Positions 53,253 through 64,000 of a stretch of 64,000 bases of DNA are shown in pieces (position 1 is the stretch's first letter; every line of letters starts with the position of its first letter). The position numbers and the translations under genes were made by a program. Below the pieces are notes generated by a model. The model made no database searches, was not told the origin of the DNA, and was given only the letters and a program-made list of their open reading frames with translations. Where the stretch lies: NCBI GenBank assembly GCA_034190875.2, contig CM067350.1:26091050-26155049 (forward strand). The letters run 5' to 3'. The DNA comes from Urechis unicinctus. Taxonomy: Eukaryota; Annelida; Polychaeta; Xenopneusta; Urechidae.

Positions 53253-53609
53253 CTAAAATAAACATTTAAAGCAGCGAATTAGGATTTCCAGGTCACTGAA
53301 AGACGCTGTTATTTTCCAATTGATGATTGCTTCAACAAAATCGTCGACCAACGCTGACCTACCTGGGTCATATGCAAGCCGTATGCCAAGACCACAGGAT
53401 TTCAAACTGAACTGATGAATGAACTTTTCTTTGAAAGCTTGATCTGTTAGTGGTGTTGGACCAGTCTGGGTTTGAGTCTGAGGTTGCTCATATCCTCTAG
53501 TATTGGTTCCTTGCACTGAGTAAAAATACTTCTTTGATTTGCCCGAAAGAAGCACAAAGCAGTCAATAGTTTTTTTTACTTTCTGACCTCTTTCAGTATT
53601 TCCAGTCAT
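53253..53609 (-). CDS. Unrecognised 118-residue protein
   Basis: ATG 53609. A basic start (MTGNTERGQKVKKTIDC), a Gln/Thr-rich linker (QPQTQTQTG) and a well-mixed second half (LTDQAFKEKFIHQFSLKSCG, LVDDFVEAIINWKI). A TATA-like tataaat lies about 20 bases upstream. Composition looks coding, but I know no homologue. It could be one exon of a larger gene. Confidence 0.4.
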   Translation of the reverse strand: MTGNTERGQKVKKTIDCFVLLSGKSKKYFYSVQGTNTRGYEQPQTQTQTGPTPLTDQAFKEKFIHQFSLKSCGLGIRLAYDPGRSALVDDFVEAIINWKITASFSDLEILIRCFKCLF

Positions 53610-54289
53610 ATAGCTATATTTCTTCGTTATTTATACTTATGCGCACTCCTTCGTATATAGGAATATTGTTGCTGCCTTGTAGTTGCTTGAGTGGGGACTA
53701 GCCAGAGAAATAACACGAGTCCAGGAGTTGAGTTCTTGTTGGATTATTCAAGTTTAGCTTATTAGCTTTTCTGGAATCTCGGGCTATTGTAAACGTGTCG
53801 TGCCGATAATTGAAAAGGGGGGAAGGCTTCAAAAGTCAGAAGAGCCAGATTAATATCATAACACCAGCCTTACACTTTCTTTTGTCTATGGAACTCCTTT
53901 TACACCTATGTCTACCAACAGCCGTACGCGGACGTAACATTTCATTATTGCGTACCGGGTCGTCACTGGCCGCGCCCATGGGCAATTGTTTTTAAGGAAC
54001 CGATCTAGAAAACAACATTTTTCAAGAGCCTGTGAAAAAATATACGGAACTGTCTAAATATATTACCCCTGATCGGTGCGGTTCGTTAGGAAAATCCATC
54101 TATCTATCGGTTTCCGAAAAATCAATGCGATAACCACCATTTTGGTAAATTTTTGGTCACACGGTTGTCGTCACACGGTTTATGTTAGGCAAGGCACCCG
54201 CCTAGCCCAGAAGACCAACGTCTGGTTCTATTTATCACCTTGTCGGTCCAACAATTTAAGCTAAATTTTTTGGTCGATGCATTCGATCA
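53610..54289. other. No gene seen
   Basis: Open frames at 53810-53995 and 54076-54264 lack any recognisable feature. Confidence 0.3.
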
Positions 54290-54805
54290 ACCCAGAACTC
54301 ACCACTTTTTTCACGAAATATGCATGTTCTGACGAGTTTCGGGCGATCAGTGTCGAAAGTTATTATCTTATTCGGTTCGAGATAATGTTTCATATTCCTA
54401 TCGTCTGCGGAAAACTATATTTTCGATAACTTTCAAAGTTTACCGGTGATATTTTCTTCCGAAATACAAGCGCGGAGGACGATATCCCAGACAGCCCCAG
54501 AAACTTCCGATGTAAATAAGGCGGTGAGAACATAGGCAAAAACTATAGCTGATAATTCCTGTCGCCTTTTCCCCAGGTTTTCGTTGCCATTGTTAGTGGC
54601 CTTTTCTACATGTTAGACAAGATCATTTTAGCTTCGTGCCACAAATAGCCCCTGTGAACCCGCGTCTTGTGAGTAGTCTCGCCTATGTTCCAATTGGTGT
54701 ATGATCCCGCTGGTCAGTTTCCGCCGCCTCGCCGCCATGTTGCCAAGTCGGGCTCAGATATTACCGTTTGGTGTGTTTAGGCCAAAATACATATTCACAG
54801 GATGT
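54290..54805 (-). repeat. Inverted partner of the 44060-44575 repeat
   Basis: See 44060-44575. This copy is more CpG-rich (GCCGCCTCGCCGCCATG) and is probably the better preserved one. Confidence 0.75.
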
Positions 54806-55347
54806 TGTTGCTGAAATTCAGCTTCTGGTCCTATAAATGTTTGGTGAGTTGATTTTATTAGCTAAAACTAGGTAAAGCAGCGGAACTCTTGATGATTCCG
54901 TTGACTTATGCCGGTAATATGTCTTGGACGCCAGAACTAAGAGGGAGTGCATGCATCACTCCCGTACTTAGTTCGAAACAGCTACACCCGCTCCTAGTTA
55001 TCACGTGACTCAACAAAGGATATAAACACTAAATAATTAACTAAACATAACATTCACATGCAATATTAAAAACAATACATGCTAAGAAAATCGGAATCAT
55101 AAATCTGACACTATTCGGAAAAGTAGAGTAAAAACTGTATCAGTGTATAAACAAAGAGGCAAGCCTCTCTTCGAGAACACAGTATGGTAAGCCTACTAAG
55201 ACGAAAATCACCAACCACTACATATACACGCTTTTTATACAGTAGGATCGCAGTGGACATGTTTAGACATTACTCCATCAGGATATTAACAAAGGCATAT
55301 GTGTGACAAGGCTGTGCCTCCAGATGCCGCATTGAACACCCACCATA

Positions 55348-55817
55348 CTATTCGAACTGCCATCTGTTTGACGGACTGGACTGTGCATGCGCGCAGCTAC
55401 CGCCTTGTTGTAAAGATGGACATGGCAAGATGTACTCATCGATGATGCCACCACGAACGCAATCGTAATGGTAATCCATGTCAGCTGAATACGTGATTAC
55501 ATGTATAAATTGTTCTTTACCATCAAAACATGCAATGAAACCAAATAACTCGCTAGGTTTTGAATGTGAGATGGACGACCGAAAATACCCAGCACTCTTT
55601 CTAAGATTCTGCATGGGATCTGATAACAGCTTAGCAGATACATGTGACGTTCAATGCATCTGGCGCCCCAGACAACGTACGCTGTCCCACAGCACACACA
55701 TGTGGATGTGTTCTGGAAATCCCGCTTAGTGATTCGCGTTATGTCGCGTTGAAGGCCGACTGATTTCCCTTTCTTAAAAATAGATACTGGCAAATGGACA
55801 TTGTCTGACGGGAACAA
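55348..55817 (-). pseudogene. Unrecognised coding-like region in two overlapping frames
   Basis: The minus strand reads MFPSDNVHLPVSIFKKG ... CIERHMYLLSCYQIPC in one frame and, after about 55600, LRKSAGYFRSSISHSKPSEL ... DMDYHYDCVRGG in another. The change of frame suggests one gene with an indel. Cys-rich stretches are present but no known domain. Confidence 0.3.
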
Positions 55818-56775
55818 TTAATTGTCACCATTTAGGCCAATATTTGAATGTTGACATAAGCTTTTAACGTTTTCTTTATGCAATTTTATTCTAGCAAGTC
55901 CGTGGACTCCATTATTTTTGGCTTTGTTTCTCCGTAAATTGATTTACATTGGAATAATTTCATGGAGCAGTGAAGTACTCACTAGGTTAAGACCTGCGAT
56001 TAGTTGCAATGTATACTGTGGGTTACAGCACTCAGAGTACAGCTGTTAATGTAATACATTTCAGACGTGCGTCTAGAAAAAGAGGGGTTTTGCTGTAATT
56101 AGTGAATTGCAGATATTTACACGCTACAAATTTATTTGCTTTAGTCGTAGCCATACATATATACATAGATTGGGGGAGCAATCCCCCCCCCCACCCGTAT
56201 TTAGTGAAGGATACAAGGCGCTCGTATCCGATTTTTCCCTTTCAATGGAAAGAGGGTTCCCCGCTTTTTTTAAATCCCATCGAATCACGTGATCAGCGTC
56301 GCCTTGGTCTTTTCAATCTTGACTTCAACCAAGCAACACATAGCTCATTTACCTTCAAATATCACTTTCTAATTTACCAGTTTACTTGAGTTTCCTTTCC
56401 GCATCATCTTGAACGCACTAAGGTAGTTGGTTTTTGATTTGAGCACTTCTGAATCAATTTATAACCAGCGTCAAACACTGAATTTTGCTCAGTTTTAAGC
56501 GCTCACCGGTACTTGCCGCGAGATCAGCACGTCGAGTGCTCAGCTATTATTATGTAAATTTGCCTCTTTGTCCCGGTTTGCCATTGGATTAACACAATTG
56601 TCTGCTTGGCCGCTATGAATCAAGCCATAACGCAGCGGAAAACATTGCACATGACTTGATTTTACTTTGTGCTATGCGGCGCCAGAAGAGCGATTTAGGA
56701 GCGATTTATGCGGCAGCAAGAAGCAGGATGGTACACGTGGGCAGCTGAGGCAGGTTTTATATTGATGTCCGGAAG
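55818..56775. other. Short repeat piece, otherwise nothing seen
   Basis: GAATTGCAGATATTTACACG at about 56103 and the next 40 bases recur at 59006 in the same orientation. A C-run (56185-56192) follows. Confidence 0.4.
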
Positions 56776-57340
56776 TTGGTCGGACCAAATTGGACACCTT
56801 CATCAGCTATAAAATACCATAAAGTTTTGCATTCTTGTCATTACACACATCTCCTGTTGAAGGCCCTCTACCTGCTTTGTTGTTATGCCTGTCTGCGTGT
56901 TGTGGAAGCCGTCCACTCCAATAACACATCTCACACGCTTACTTTACTCAACCTACAACCACTACGCACCAATGATCCACCCAGTTACCAAATTAGATTC
57001 ACCTCATAGCATAGCAAACTATCCACCCCCACTTTAATTCTGAAACCTTTTCCGGACCCCTCATACTGTCCTGTGGCTCCTCTATGCAAATATCTCCACT
57101 GGACCGATTTTTCTGGACTATAACCCCGAGACCTTGCAACAGACAAATCTTTTCTTCCTTCCTAAAACTAGCCTGGTACTTGTTACGCTACCTCCCTAGC
57201 GCTACATCACACACTCCTTCTACGTCGGCAGGGTAACACAACTCGCTTCAGTAAACACCCCACACAGTCATTGAATTCACAGGCAGATGGAATAGTTCTG
57301 CCTACACACAATATATCCGGCCTGACACTTTCATCCTTCC
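56776..57340 (+). pseudogene. Tyrosine recombinase remnant (DIRS/Ngaro- or Crypton-like)
   Basis: 56776-57005 reads LLLKALYLLCCYACLRVVEA and HSNNTSHTLTLLNLQPLRTN, the helix with the first catalytic Arg (LRVxE) of tyrosine recombinases. After frameshifts CPVAPLCKYLH follows near 57070, and GRWNSSAYTQYIRPDTFI (57282-57335) holds the W/H and Tyr of the active site. Several frame changes, hence a dead copy. Invertebrate genomes hold many such genes. Confidence 0.65.
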
Positions 57341-58099
57341 TCTCTAGATCTCCATATTCAAACCCTTAATCCCCCCCCCCCCCACACACACACACACAGA
57401 CACATCTGCTGGGCGTCAGAACAAACTGCCCTATTATCTCGGGAGTCAGTGCATACTGCCTCAATTAATTCATTTAACTGAAATCTCACTCTTACTTGGG
57501 CCTAGTTGCTAGGGGTCAGCACATGCTGCCTTTTCTTCCAAAGGAGGGGTCAGGGCTCACTTCACCATGTTATTATGCTTTATAGGAGTCCTTGAGAATG
57601 TAGATTTTGGGATGTCAGTCAGGGCCCTGACTTAAGCGTTTTTCAATGACATCCCACCTTTCTCATGTTCAGTTGTAAATAGTGACCTGTAGTTTTCTAT
57701 GTCACACTTCGTATTCGCACATCATCATTTTATGATTGTATAGTTTAAATTTCTTGGCTACTTTATTATTACCAAATAAGGCAATTCTATGCCTCATATT
57801 TCATAAGGTGATGTTATTCTTTATATTATATATATCTTTATTCTTAATTTCTTGTTTTTTAGACTATTTCCAAATAAGGCTACTGCTTATCTATTCTGCA
57901 CAAGAACCCAACCTTATCATTATCAATAACTGCATATGACAACTATCCATGGTTATCCGTTCTCATGTATCTTTTGCAATTGACATTATATTTAAATAGT
58001 TACCATTTCATCTGTAACATGTTTTACACCAAAATCCGCGTATTAATCACGTGGTCTCTCCGCGTGTTTTCCGCGTGGATTCTACGTGTTGTGCCCACT
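57341..58099. other. C-run/CA repeat and AT-rich sequence
   Basis: Poly-C then (CA)n at 57370-57398. No gene recognised beyond it. The plus-strand frame at 57736-57939 is a product of AT-rich DNA. Confidence 0.4.
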
Positions 58100-58290
58100 G
58101 GGATGCTGATTGCGTTAAGCTTTATTGCCATACGATATGTTATTCTGTGTTATACAACACGAATATATGTATTTGCACGGAAAACATTTTTTTTTTTTAC
58201 AATACTATGCACCATTGATATGGTACTGCTACAAAGTGTCATTTTGCTTATACAATAACTGTAGACAACCACTATGGTAACGATATTGTA
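58100..58290 (+). repeat. Duplicated segment, partner of 59050-59225
   Basis: CATACGATATGT, TTCTGTGTTATACAACACGA and CACTATGGTAACGATAT occur in order in both copies. The second lacks an 11-base stretch (gcaccattgat region). Confidence 0.8.
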
Positions 58291-58519
58291 AACGACTCGA
58301 GGGTTGCCCCCAAAGAAGACACCTGGTTGGTATAAGAAGCGACATTTATTTGACCATATATTTGACGGTGATGCAGATTTAGTATATTATGGTTCGAGAC
58401 TATATAGGAGCACCCCTTTGTGGAACTGACTATTGGCGGGTAGCAGGCCTACTCGATAGCTGGTTCTTGTATTTGACTGTGTGAGGAGCCATGAACTGGC
58501 CCCCCTCTTCTTCTTGCTG

Positions 58520-58700
58520 TCCTCTTCACTCCCGTACAGGAGACTGGCTGGTGGTGGTGATATCAACGGCCGCTCGGTCTTCGCTCTCGTGTAGGAGACT
58601 TGTGGGTGGTGGTGTCACTTGGTTTCACTCCCGTGAAGGAGACTTATGGGTGATGTTCGGCGGTCAATTGGTCTTCACTCCCGTGAAGGAGGCTTGGGAC
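58520..58700. repeat. Degenerate minisatellite, four units of about 50 bases
   Basis: CTTCACTCCCGTACAGGAGA, CTTCGCTCTCGTGTAGGAGA, TTCACTCCCGTGAAGGAGAC and CTTCACTCCCGTGAAGGAGG start successive units. Confidence 0.7.
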
Positions 58701-58814
58701 AGGGTTGGGGCACTCTCTCGGAGGCAGAGAGGAGACTAAGGAAGGAAGGTCACTTTCCTATTCATCTCACAACTTTGAGTCCTGCGTCCCTCTTTATACC
58801 GATATCTCTGGTAT

Positions 58815-59000
58815 ATATATATTAACTCCTGTGATTCTTATGTAAGCCAGCATCCAAAGCACAGAATGTTGTACTTCGAATAACAAATTCAACTTCACTT
58901 GTGCTATGACCTGCAACATACTGTATGGCCAATATTAATTTCAGTTATTGCAGGATCCAGATCCGGATGTTAACCAAAAGTTAATTTCTTCCATGGTTCC
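58815..59000 (+). repeat. Duplicated segment, partner of 59435-59615
   Basis: TATATTAACTCCTGTGATTC through CAGGATCCAGATCCGGATGT and TTAACCAAAAGTTAAT occurs twice in the same orientation, about 620 bases apart, with few differences. Confidence 0.85.
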
Positions 59001-59049
59001 AATAGTGAATTGCAGATATTTACACGCTACCAATTTATTTGCTTTAAGC

Positions 59050-59225
59050 GTGGCCATTCTAAAAGCTTCATTGTCATACGATATGTAATTCTGTGTTATA
59101 CAACACGAATATATGTATTTGCACGGAATACATTCTTTTTATTTTACAATGTCATGATATGGTACTTCTACAAAGTGTCATTTTGCTTATCCAATAAATG
59201 TAGACAGCCACTATGGTAACGATAT
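59050..59225 (+). repeat. Second copy of the 58100-58290 segment
   Basis: It follows the piece shared with 56103. With 58815-59000 and 59435-59615 it shows that this area grew by several local duplications. Confidence 0.8.
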
Positions 59226-59434
59226 GGTAGAAATTCAGGTGCAAGTCATTTATTCCAGAGCATCAGCTCAATGTATATGGTCGATTGTAGACGATAATCA
59301 TTTAAAAATAACTCGTAAAAGAAAAGGCCTTCAAGAGCCTCACATAAGGTTCTACGAGCTTTGCAACCGGTCACTGTCAATCAACATAAACTTAACGCTG
59401 AGCATAAGATAAACAGTCTAAATGAAGGTAGAAA

Positions 59435-59615
59435 AATATATATTAACTCCTGTGATTCTTACGTAAGCCAGCATCCAAAGCACAGAATGTTGTACTTCGA
59501 ATGTCAAATTCAACTTCACTTGTGCTATGACCTGCAACATATTGTATGACCAATATTCAGATTTATTGCAGGATCCAGATCCGGATGTTAACCAAAAGTT
59601 AATAATTTCTTCCAT
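59435..59615 (+). repeat. Second copy of the 58815-59000 segment
   Basis: See the partner entry. Confidence 0.85.
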
Positions 59616-61420
59616 GCTTTATGTCCACAATGTAACATTCGGTGAATAAAGTTTTTAAACCCCCTTTATAATTATAAACAAACTCAGACACGGGTGAAAC
59701 CAGTTGATTGAAAAATAATCTCCTTTGCGAAGATTATTTAAGTTTGGACCAATAGTGTATCTGAGCGAAATATTGATCATATTATCAATGGCTAACCCAG
59801 TAAATCATTGGGAATCGGGAATATTCTTTTCTCAATATACACCAAAAGCTTTCTATTCCCTGATTGTGCATGCTTATTCTGCGTCCCAGACTCCAAGGAT
59901 TCCGCTACGCTTCTCGTCCAAGAGTCTACGACAAGACAAGGCAAATACCGAAACGGCGTTAATTTTGAATAGCCCAACACGGCAACAGACCAAGAGTCGA
60001 TCGGGTACTCCAAGAGGGAGCGCAAGCTCCACTTGGTTCATAAGATCTAATTTTGAACAATCAGACCTCTTATCATAATGTTCAGTCGTTATGACACAGC
60101 TCCATGCCCGAATGTGTTTGCTTTAGATTAGTATTACTACGCACTTCAACTTCAGATGGGAACTTGTGTGGATGTCGAACTATTTTTCATAGTTAGCGCG
60201 TATCCACTTTCCTTGGAGAGCAGTTGTTAGGTACAAACAAATGGATTTGGACGCTGCAGGATGAAAGTTACCCTCAAGGTAGGCAATTGGCCTTGCTTAG
60301 AGTTATTATTTGTCATTTTAACTCGTGATGCGCAATCTCCATTGAAGTTCTTATAAGGTGGTTACTGATGTCTCGCTGTTATTGTTTGTGAAAATTACAA
60401 CACTGAATCCGTTGCCGTTGGTGCGTTACCCTGTTACTAGGCAAAGAAACTCCGCCTCTGACAGCGCCGCGCTATTTACAACTGTAGAAGGTGGCATCAG
60501 ATCATCAAAACACCAGGGTCGAGTTGCCTTGCCTACCCTGTTACCAGGTCGGGGATCACCGCAGATTGACTTACGTCCCTTAAACGAAGGACTTACCTCG
60601 TTCAACGTACGGCGTCATTCGATCGGCGGACGGTTGCAATATGCCGGGGTGCGCGGGGTGCCCGAGAATAATCTAATTTTCGATGACTCGCAAATGTTTG
60701 TACTATCTCGGGTTCGTTTAAATAGACTAAATTTAGCTCCCAGAAACGGACCGCCTTGCATCTTAGGGGTTCCCCAACAGCTGATTTGAGTCAAGTGCAC
60801 TGCTGCGTCCGAGCTCATCGCCGTGTTTGAAGCCGTTTATTCGAACCTTAACTACCATCCTATCTGTTTATAACAGTGTCTGGTAAATAACTTACATTGA
60901 AATGAATTGTTCGACAAAGTTTTATTGAAATCACGTCAATCGACGTACCAGGCGTCCCTCGACTCAAGTACGAATCAAATAAATGAACAACGTGCATTTG
61001 GGAAGTTTGTCTTGGTTACTACATATTCTTGGTTGATATTTTTATTTATTTATACATAATATTTTCCCTCTCTCCTTGTTACTGCTAAGTACCATCCAAA
61101 CACCCTTCTCAGTAAGTGATGCGATCCATGCATGTATTTGGATTAAAAACATTATAAAGTTACAATTACAATTTTGCAAATTCATATGCATGCTAAGATG
61201 ATGAATATGTTTGGCAGTTAGGATGCCTTGTTCTGTTTGTGTTTTCCCACGACAAGATTGATTGTACTTTCAAAACCTGGTTATATATAAAAAGTTTATC
61301 ACAATTCATTATCATCAAAATCATCACCAGAAATAGCTAAGTATTACCTTCATCATCACCCACAACAAGGCCTTGATACCGTTGCTTATGTTTTCTACCA
61401 TCCAACCACAGTTGCCCAGC
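59616..61420. other. No gene recognised
   Basis: Open frames at 59725-60078 and 60358-60789 are long for chance but have no domain and odd composition. GC content is higher at 60400-60830. I see no repeat copy here. Confidence 0.3.
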
Positions 61421-62230
61421 TCAGCTGGGATTAAAGTCGTCCACTGATGGCCCACATATTGAAGTGGCCATCAACCTATCCATCATTTTCGGGTGCAGGG
61501 ATGAACGCCAGTCAGTCTTTATGCATTTCGTGTTTGAAAACCCCATTTCACAAACAGCACTGGAGGCAGGCAAAAATAGAAATATCTGTGAGATGATTGG
61601 GAAACGCTGCTTCAAATTTGAGTTGGTAAGTACTCGTTGAAGGAGTTCAGATGTGGGTAGATGCCTAAGCCTTCCTCCCTATGCCTTGAAAGCAGGCCAT
61701 TCTTGTTGCGAGTAGCAACCAACTCTCACCAGTAGAGGGCAGAGGTCCAAAATGTTCACATACAAGTGCCACCTGTAAGCAGAATCAATTACAACTTACT
61801 CAGTAAAGCAAACCTTTAGCTAAGTATAAACCAAAATATATGCTTTTTGAAATGATAAACACACACCTCTAGTTCCCCATAGTCTGCTTACTCTGCTGCT
61901 GTAACAGGCCACTCCGATGGTGTGGTGATCAACCGAAGGGCTGCCAACACCAATGTATTCTCAATGCTCTCCAGTTGACCATTTATGTGGTTAGTGATAG
62001 ATTCAATGAGATTCAATGCAGTTCCGCATGTTGATTTTCTCTTGCTCTAGCCAGTTATCTTGGACAGTTTGCAGTTTGTGGCCTTTGAAGGAACCATCGT
62101 CTGCCTCAGCTACCTCTTGGAGAAATGCCTGTAGATTCTCCCCTGGTCGTGTTGTTAGGGCTACAAGACTGAGGTTGGCAGTTGAAAGGGCATCAACAAC
62201 ATCAATCATAATTATTTCCTCAGCTTGCAA
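61421..62230 (-). pseudogene. hAT-type (KIAA1586/ZNF862-like) transposase pseudogene, C-terminal part
   Basis: The minus strand first reads LQEVAEADDGSFKGHKLQTV, then, after a frame change near 62010, ITNHINGQLESIENTLVLAA (with LRLITTPSEWPV, stop). At 61615-61421 it reads FPIISQIFLFLPASSAVCEM, GFSNTKCIKTDWRSSLHPKM and LMATSICGPS. The last part is the hAT dimerisation domain (P-x-SSxxxExxFS-x-K-IKTxxRxxL-x-x-x-x-x-LM). It is decayed and has no visible N terminus. Confidence 0.7.
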
Positions 62231-64000
62231 GCTGAGGCTGAAGTTCTAGCAATGCAAGAAGAAATTTTTAATCTCACCAAATTAGACTTATTTTAAGATA
62301 GGAATCTAGAGCCCAGCAACAGGATCAAAAAACCATTTTAATTTTGAAAATCTGATAAGTGGTTATGATTTTATTAGTGTTGAATTTTCAATTTTGGTCA
62401 GTTTTGGTGACAGCTATTATGCTTAAAGCATTAGGGATTGTCTGGACCCCTCAATTTAGCCACTCGAAGTTGTTGTTCATCTTTAGAGTGCTGTAACTTC
62501 CTTAATTTTCTGAAAATCACCTTGAAAATTGCCCCGGGGGGGATTCTCTCCTTGAAAAAGGGTAGGGGTGTGCCGCCATGGGAAACAAAAACCGGATCAT
62601 ATCTATACCAAGCCAAAGTGAGAAAAGGGAACCATTCACATACCAAATCCTCTGAAAAAAGACCCATTCATATACAATTTTTTTTAAAGGGTCACCAATA
62701 CATATACCAAAATTTAATGATCCCAAATCATATCTAGACCACCTCGAGGAGCTACAAGGGACCCATCCATATACCGAACAAACGATTCAGAATGAAAAAG
62801 TACGTTTATTAAGCTTCGCAACTGCAGGTATAAAACATTGTCCGGTTATGAAGCGTACTGAATCAACTTACCTTCAAAGACAGTCGTTAGTTCAGACAAA
62901 TTGCTAGAAATGAGCCACTTCACAAAATGTTCATCCATAATCGATTCTTCCTGTTTCAGCAAGTTTAAAATAGTTATTTTAGTGACGCAACGGCAAAAAA
63001 AACTTCGCTTATTCCGTGGTCAGTCCCAACGATGCTCTGGCTCATAACGGCAAGGCAGTTGATTAAATAAATAAAAAATATGTGACTCGGGCCCACAGGC
63101 TATCAAGCGCCCCAGGACGTCGGTCCCATGAGGTAGACAATATATGGTATTTCATTATTATGAAATTGGATTAAATGGGAAGATAACATGCCTCCCCTCT
63201 GCACCTGTATGAAATTGGATTAAATGGGAAGATAACATGCCTCCCCTCTGCACCCCACATGAGGTTCCTCGCTCATGGTCCGGCAAACCGTACCGTACCA
63301 GTTTACCAAATAGGTTATATGAATGGAGATGTGTGAGGGTTAGCTTATATACAGTCAAAATCGAAGACAGTTTTTCCTTTGCTAGATCCTTTTGATCTTG
63401 ACTCGGCAGCTCTGAGCTACTTGGTGAGCCATGGCGCATTGCGCACGACGTGACGAATTGCGCCTTTGATGTTGTCTGGCACGGTAGCTGACTAAAACAT
63501 CCATATGTTTGAATTATCCGCTTCTGGCAAAACGCATCAACGGTCATTTATATTTTGATACGATTGATTGAATGCGAGTAAACTGTAACTATCGTTTTTA
63601 TCGAGTTGGAAATATATACAATTTACATTGCGGCACAAGCGTGGTCGCTTTTTGCGACGTTCAGCTGACACTCCCACCATGACGCATTAATGGATGTACA
63701 TGTGTGGAGTATCAAAGAAAGGAAAGCTCCTATGCATTCTTTGAAGATTTCTTATAAATATTATAAGTTATGATTTCATGTAGATTTTAAATTTTATCAA
63801 ACGCATTCACTCGCTAGAAAATTGTGCTTCGGCATGTGACCTTTTTTCACCCATTGCAATAGCGGCATTCTTGCATTTCTATCTAGCCTCGACGGTGTGC
63901 TCAACGTGGGCTCTGATAGATGCATAGCCTTTTAAAAAGACAGTGAAGGGTCCACCTTGTACCCTGAAATTCATTATATATATTAACATATATGATTAAT
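62231..64000. other. No gene recognised; 49-base tandem duplication at 63160-63257
   Basis: ATGAAATTGGATTAAATGGG and the next 29 bases are repeated with a period of 49. The minus-strand frame at 63158-63547 runs through this duplication and has no domain. The rest is AT-rich. Confidence 0.4.

Noticed and set aside
60358..60789. 143-codon ORF
   Set aside because: Long enough to notice, but no motif, splice context or recognisable composition supports it.

Overview
The window looks like nuclear DNA of a metazoan, most likely a marine invertebrate. It has a split housekeeping gene with GT/AG introns, many decayed transposable elements, AT microsatellites and several minisatellites. A SINE-like repeat ending in an ACTC-type tail reminds me of gastropod mollusc genomes, but that placement is only an inference. 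The one clear host gene is NDUFA7 (a complex I accessory subunit). Its four coding exons (27208-27270, 50939-50985, 51848-51994, 52670-52751) splice in frame to 112 residues, and its 23.7 kb first intron holds most of the mobile DNA of the window.

Left part (1-22 kb). The minus strand of 98-1863 carries exons of a THAP-domain, P-element-like transposase that runs off the window. Next come two convergent genes: a P2X7-like domain gene on the plus strand (2768-2799 and 14531-15188) and a decayed transposase-like gene on the minus strand (about 18416 to 15380). Their upstream regions share a 22-base inverted sequence with one mismatch, so they may be the two genes of one DNA transposon. The P2X7-like gene is split by an 11.7 kb insertion (2800-14530). 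That insertion has 39-base terminal inverted repeats (TIRs) and a 6-base target duplication, and removing it rejoins the reading frame. Inside it are a decayed Gypsy element, SINE copies, an RTE-like LINE and a 3.3 kb array of a 183-base satellite. Each satellite unit carries the two halves of the TIR as an inverted pair. A further TIR element with small exons lies at 18992-21413.

Middle (22-41 kb). A Gypsy retrotransposon has an uninterrupted gag-pol frame (22276-26223) but no full-length LTR pair. In NDUFA7 intron 1 there is an inverted L2/CR1-like LINE with a PHD-type zinc finger and a degraded 2A-like motif (27400-30735). Beyond it is a second LINE 3' fragment (34936-35695). Its 3' UTR was the landing site of a 5.3 kb Polinton/adintovirus-like element (35696-41023) with 182/181-base TIRs and a CGCGG target duplication. 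This element codes for a YqaJ-type exonuclease, a membrane protein, a fibre-like protein, a truncated capsid-like protein, the C-terminal half of a family B DNA polymerase with a stop codon, and a small coiled-coil protein. A deletion near 38762 fuses two genes tail to tail, and no integrase, ATPase, protease or major capsid gene is recognisable.

Right part (41-64 kb). This holds minisatellites, AT repeats, a TTAA-flanked small TIR element, an inverted pair of about 515-base repeats, tyrosine recombinase fragments, the last three NDUFA7 exons, two unrecognised ORFs, local segmental duplications and a hAT (KIAA1586/ZNF862-like) pseudogene. No tRNA, rRNA or CRISPR array was recognised.
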